In this document: piece by piece, positions 59,576-64,000 of the stretch | How positions within the stretch are numbered: position 1 is the first letter of the stretch | How the letters are laid out: each line of letters starts with the position of its first letter | DNA from: Chaetoderma sp. LZ-2023a | Lineage: Eukaryota > Mollusca > Caudofoveata > Chaetodermatida > Chaetodermatidae | Length of the DNA stretch: 64,000 nt | Reading direction: 5' to 3' | Assembly: GCA_034401795.1 (NCBI GenBank) | Contig: JAVVLW010001563.1 | Location: forward strand, 1-64,000 | Translations under genes and position numbers: made by a program | The notes under the pieces: generated by a model | The model's input: only the letters and a program-made list of their open reading frames with translations | Databases searched by the model: none | Told to the model about the DNA's origin: nothing

Positions 59576-60986
59576 AGTTAGTCAAAGAGCTTACACATTG
59601 GTGATAGTTAGAGGGTAAACATATAACTAGTACACTGTGTACACAGGCATCATTGGTAAATGTCATATAGTTGGGTGGTGGTAAAACAGGATAACTAACA
59701 TGCAGGACAAATGTCCTTTGCCCATCAGTAGGGATTAAGCAAGGGTGACAAAATATTAAGTGTAATCTTAAATAACTGCTATGCTTGTACACTTTTAGTT
59801 TTACTATCTAATCATAGATCTTAGGCTAAAGTGATATTTTAATATAGTTATTAAAATACTGTAGAATACGGTGCATGGAAAATAAATTTTAATGATTTGA
59901 CATAGATTATTAACGGTAACGTCTATTTTCACCAACATAGCAATGGCTCAGTTAATCTGACTGCTTGTCAATATTGGCAAATCTAAAATTTTGGCCAATA
60001 TAGTGCTTGGTACCAATTGTCTGTCTTTTTTGTGTTTTGTCATTATCATTAGGTGGTGGGTATGTTTTTGTTGATCCCGACGCAAAGTGCCGACATGGCA
60101 ATCCAAATAACATGCAGCATGCAACAAGAAAATGTTTCCATGGACATTTAATTCATCAAGGGATTATCCAATCTCAATAAACCGTTATAAATTTGTTCTT
60201 AGATATCATCATTGCATCCAGTCTCAATCATGATTAAAATGATTCAAATTTTCTCAAACTGTTACATGGTTTGAACTCTGTTTATTTCTGTCTGACTTGT
60301 CGCCTTTTAAGTCAAGAATCATAATAATGTGAACATTTTTTTCAATAGACATTTAATTCATGAAGTGGTTATATGATTTTAATGAAACTTTACCGATTTG
60401 GTCTATGCAATAATTTCCTTGGTGACTGATGGATTATCCAAAAAAGTCTCAAATCATTTAAAACATACCTCTTAAACCACTTGGTAAATTTTAACCAAAT
60501 ACGATTGGAAGGATCTTGTTGGTAAATTCCAGAACTTCTTTTCAAAATTTTGTTCCTTCGACCATTGGATTTGCCCAAACATTTTCCAGAAATCCTTTAA
60601 ATAACGCGCTACTCCATAATCAATGGCCGATTTCAATAAAACTTGGGTGGAAAAATTGTAGTGTGGTTGACTTCAACATTTCTAATGAGAATTTCAACCA
60701 AACTTTTCCAGAAAATTGTTTAAGATATTACTCCTAAATGTCTGGTCATAATTTGTAGATTTAAAAATAAAATTTCTATTTCTGGCAGAATTGTTGATTT
60801 TCTGACAAAATATCTGTAGGACTCTGCATGCAGAACATGTTCTTCTTACTTAAAATGCCAATGTTCCAGGTAAGCGATACAGGCCCCTAATGGGTCATGT
60901 ATCTCCTCATCTTCATCATAGCTCTGGAAGGCAAGAAGGTGGAATCATCAAAATTGTACACAACCATATTAGGGCTGGCTACAGAG

Positions 60987-61019
<33 letters not shown>
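59576..61019. repeat. Degenerate dispersed repeat; (GA)n tract
   Basis: 60060-60870 carries phrases like TTTAATTCATCAAGGGATTAT and TTTCAACCAAA(C/T), and at 60868-60895 the end CCAGGTAAGCGATACAGGCC, which resembles the reverse complement of the 551-585 boundary (GGTGAGTGATACAGG). (AG)n at 60987-61018. No gene recognised. Confidence 0.5.
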
Positions 61020-61020
<1 letters not shown>

Positions 61021-61560
61021 GAAGTTTCAGGTCAAATATTTAGGTTATGGGGTCACTAAGTGTATACCGGAATGGACATGTGTGTCCATAAATGTAGAAT
61101 TACCAAATTTGACACATATACCTATATTGTGACTCACTAGAGGTGAAATAGCTAGGTGATGGGGTCACTAAATATATACAGGAATGCACATATCTTGTCA
61201 TAACTCAGGAATGGAAGAAGGTAGAATCACCAAATCTGGCGCATGCAGTCACATGGTGGCTGACTAGACAGCTTTGAAGTTTCACCGCAAATAGTCAAAG
61301 ATCTACGTCAGAGGCTCATGAATTACATACTGGAATGCATATTTCCTGCCACATTTCGCGAATGCAAGAGGGTAAAAAACCTACAAATTTGATGCATCCA
61401 TTCATATTTTGTCTGGCTAGAAATAGTTTATGGTCAAAGGGTTAAATGTCAAGGTCATGGGGTTACTGAAATTTCTTAGCATAACTCGGGAATGCAAGAT
61501 GGTAGATATGACAAAATATTGGCACATCATTAAAATTGTACCATAGTGCTCTAGAGATTC
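61020..61560 (+). repeat. Tandem-repeat family E, copy 2
   Basis: About four units near 130 bp with GAAT(G)CAAGA(A/G)GGTAGAAT, ACCAAAT(T/C)TGGC(A/G)CAT and GTCAAGGTCATGGGGT phrases; see 48730-48970. Confidence 0.65.
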
Positions 61561-63019
61561 AATTGAGTTTAAATTCGGTGTTGACTAGCTAGGTCACATG
61601 CTCACTAAATACATTGGGAAAATGGAGCGTAAAGGTGTGGGTCAGCACCTCTGAATCTAGTTATTTGATATTAATTTTCGCTTTTTTAGAATAAATTAGC
61701 AAGGAGCATGGCTGCATGGAGGCTCCAGCTAACTTCATCAGTCATAATGAACCTCAGGAAGGGAAGACACAACAAACAGATAGGTATATATGTTCATCAA
61801 AAAATACTGGATACTGTTTTGTACTTTCATTCTCAGATTCCATGGATGACTGCTAAATGTACTATTTAGCCAGAAATCAATGTCCTTTCATCCTCAGAAG
61901 CCCTGGATGGTGTAACGCTAAACCTACCATTCATCCGGAAGCTAATTATGTAGGCCCACTCAATCTTATAAGCCCCTTGATAACATATCGCCAAATGTGC
62001 CATTCTGCCAGAAAACAGTCTTTTTTCATGGGTGGCAAAGTCTTTCCATCAAATTTCCTTTAGAATATAAGTCATGCTTAACAGACTTGGCTGACACGAC
62101 CCTAGAAAACTACCCGATTTTAATCAAACTACTTCTAGGATTCTAGCGTGGTAGACTTCAGAACTTTTAAGGAGAAATCTGATGAGTCAATTTTTCCCAG
62201 GTTCATCTTGAACTTTCCTATTGATGTGTGTTATGTTAGCGTGCTTGGGGTGACCTTCCAAACATATAAAGCTAGTGACCTGAATAATTGTAATTGTGCC
62301 ATCAGTCAGCAGCATTATGACAATGTCACTATCAGGATCTTGCTACAAGTTACATATTGGGGGTTATAATGGTGCAACAAAAGAATGTCAGTAACGTGCA
62401 CCCAGGTTCTACTTCGAATAATACTTACCAGATGTACTATTATGATATCTATTATCTAGTCTAGCTCAAAATAAACAATTAAAACTCCGTACTCTCCTGG
62501 TCCTGCCCATACTGTCCCGGGAATTACCATAGCGCCAGGTTCCGAGTCAATTCCCAATCACAGTCAGATTCGTCTATTTTGCTGGTAATAAATGATTGAA
62601 TTTTCATTAAATTGGCACATTATTTTAAAATGGTAGCCATTGTTGGAGTCGCTCCGGTACCCTTAACTGTTTAAGCATTATGCGGGTACTCGGTTAATTT
62701 CTCTTGCGACTTGGTTCCTTCCAAGATGGATGCGTTCTTAGCCAAGATGGCGGCGCCCATGATTCATGTTTGCCATCGGCTTGGCGTGTCTATGCACTCT
62801 ATTTGGGCCGATCTTTAGCCTTCACTTCATTGATGAAGGTGTTTGTAGTGATCGGTACGTTTTTTCTTGGTTATTTTAATGGTTAGTTAATTACCAAGAC
62901 GTGTTTATTAATTTTCACTCTAAAAAATTTCAAATATCTCCTGCCTTAAATCCTGATTATCATTAATTTAAGAGAAAGTTAAAGTTTCTAAGTAATTTTA
63001 ATATTACAATCAAGTCATT
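61561..63019. other. Spacer leading into the DIRS-like ORF
   Basis: 61.6-62.6 kb shows nothing recognisable. 62640-62880 becomes richer in GC and includes CCAAGATGGCGGCGCCCATG; it may be the 5' region of the element that begins coding at about 63073. Confidence 0.4.
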
Positions 63020-63072
63020 GTGCGTTTGCTCGTCATGTATGTCATGTGCAGCATTTTAATTCTTGCTTTGTG

Positions 63073-64000
63073 TTCGCAGAGGGCTAAAGACCTGGACACT
63101 TTGTGTACTAAATGCAATCGGTTCATGAAGCGTAGACTTGCTGGTCACCACTGCATAGCTTGCGCGAAGTGCAAAGTTGGGAGTCCTTGCGATGTTTGTG
63201 TGAAGTGGTCGTCGGAGTTAGTGGCGAAGTTCTACCGTGATCGGCGTGCACGACCACAGAATCGTGAGGGACAAGGCGGCCAAGGCAGATCAGGCGTCCA
63301 ACAGAGGCTTGGAGCAGCGCCTGAATGAGAGAATGGATTCGGCTTTGGATGTATGGGCGGCCCAGTTTAAAGCCATGTTTTGAGTCACCGCAATTCACGA
63401 TCCCGTCGATGCAGTACTACCTTTCGGTGGTCCGGCCAGTGCTGCGGAGGGTGTTGCACCTGTACCTCCTGTTGCGTTGGCTCAAGAGCCGACGGCAGAG
63501 GAGGAGCTTTTGCTCATGGAGGATTCTGGCATGTCGGATCTTTCCGCGATGGCTGTACCTGGTACATCCCAAGGTTCTCCTTCGGGTTATGTACGGGTTT
63601 GCCAGTCGGGCATCTTCCATCCAGATCTTGTTCAGCACGTGCTGCTGTTGGAGTCGTGTTTGACGGCTTCTGACAGCATCCCGGCGCCGGTGGTTACGGG
63701 TCCTATCGGATTTCCGTGATTAATGCGGCTGTGATCCCGGCTCCCGTGCTGGAGCCGATGGATTTCAGTGAGTCCGTGTCCGGCGTATTGTTGTGCACGG
63801 TCTGTGGGCGTTGTTTACACTAGTAAGCAAGTTTGCAGTCCTCAGCATGGATCATTGGTGTCTGTCTCGTCCAAGGGCGAGAAAGATGATGAGAACGGCA
63901 GTCCCTTGTTGGATGAGTCGTCCTTTTCCACCGAGGCTGAATGGGTGCAGGTCCTTGAATGGATGTCCGGCCGTCTCGGATCAAGGACCTCAGCGCAATC
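63073..64000 (+). pseudogene. DIRS-type gag-like ORF1, partial, frameshifted
   Basis: Opens with CTKCNRFMKRRLAGHHCIAC then CKVGSPCDVCVKWSSELV, a Cys/His arrangement I recognise from ORF1 of DIRS-type retrotransposons. A basic segment follows, then after a frameshift near 63250 an Ala/Glu-rich stretch (KADQASNRGLEQRLNERMDS), a TGA near 63380, a Pro-rich linker and EEELLLMEDSGMSDLSAMAV. A second Cys motif CTVCGRC lies near 63800 and coding-like sequence continues to the window edge. In this order a gag-like protein precedes RT/RNase H and tyrosine recombinase. A good acceptor (TTGTGTTCGCAG at 63069-63080) overlaps the start, so an upstream exon is possible. GC content is clearly above the neighbourhood. 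Confidence 0.6.

Overview
This is a window of animal nuclear DNA: AT-rich, intron-bearing and built almost entirely from repeats and mobile elements. I found no rRNA gene, canonical tRNA, CRISPR array or bacterial-style operon. A marine invertebrate is very likely. A mollusc is my best guess, because dispersed tandem repeats carry GGGAGATAACTC and CCAAGATGGC(C/T)(G/A)CC motifs that I associate from memory with molluscan genomes; this was not checked by search.

Layout. 0.5-4.3 kb is a composite tandem-repeat element. 5.2-6.0 kb holds a small multi-exon gene whose mini-exons and introns have been duplicated in tandem. 6.7-8.0 kb is a 170-bp tandem repeat. 8.05-10.2 kb is a seven-exon FLYWCH zinc finger + MULE transposase gene, decayed by two stops and a frameshift but with its DDE residues still visible. 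10.4-11.1 kb has a small MITE and the 3' end of an L2-like LINE.

11,585-23,146 is the most striking object. It is an 11,562-bp element bounded by about 515-bp, almost perfect terminal inverted repeats and an exact 11-bp target-site duplication. It has no recognisable transposase; its interior is AT-rich DNA, microsatellites and three minisatellites.

23.9-43.4 kb is a retroelement graveyard, all in + orientation: a LINE ORF1 fragment, a PHD-finger/EN/RT LINE with a (TCAAA)n tail, a second LINE abutting that tail directly, a possible non-autonomous DNA transposon, a pogo-like DD35D transposase pseudogene, a third LINE with an (ATT)n tail, and a DIRS-type RNase H + tyrosine recombinase remnant followed by inverted repeats. 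46.6-47.8 kb has an integrase core split by an 845-bp intron with a D,D-35-E triad recovered across the splice; its probable C-terminal module lies 10 kb away at 57.6 kb. The remainder is dispersed tandem-repeat families, simple repeats and minisatellites. The last 1 kb is comparatively GC-rich and begins a DIRS-type gag-like ORF that runs off the window.

How it fits together: no intact host gene was identified. The pieces are linked by transposition rather than pathway. The MULE transposase gene lies only 1.4 kb from the giant MULE-like TIR element, but nothing in the sequence shows that one moves the other.
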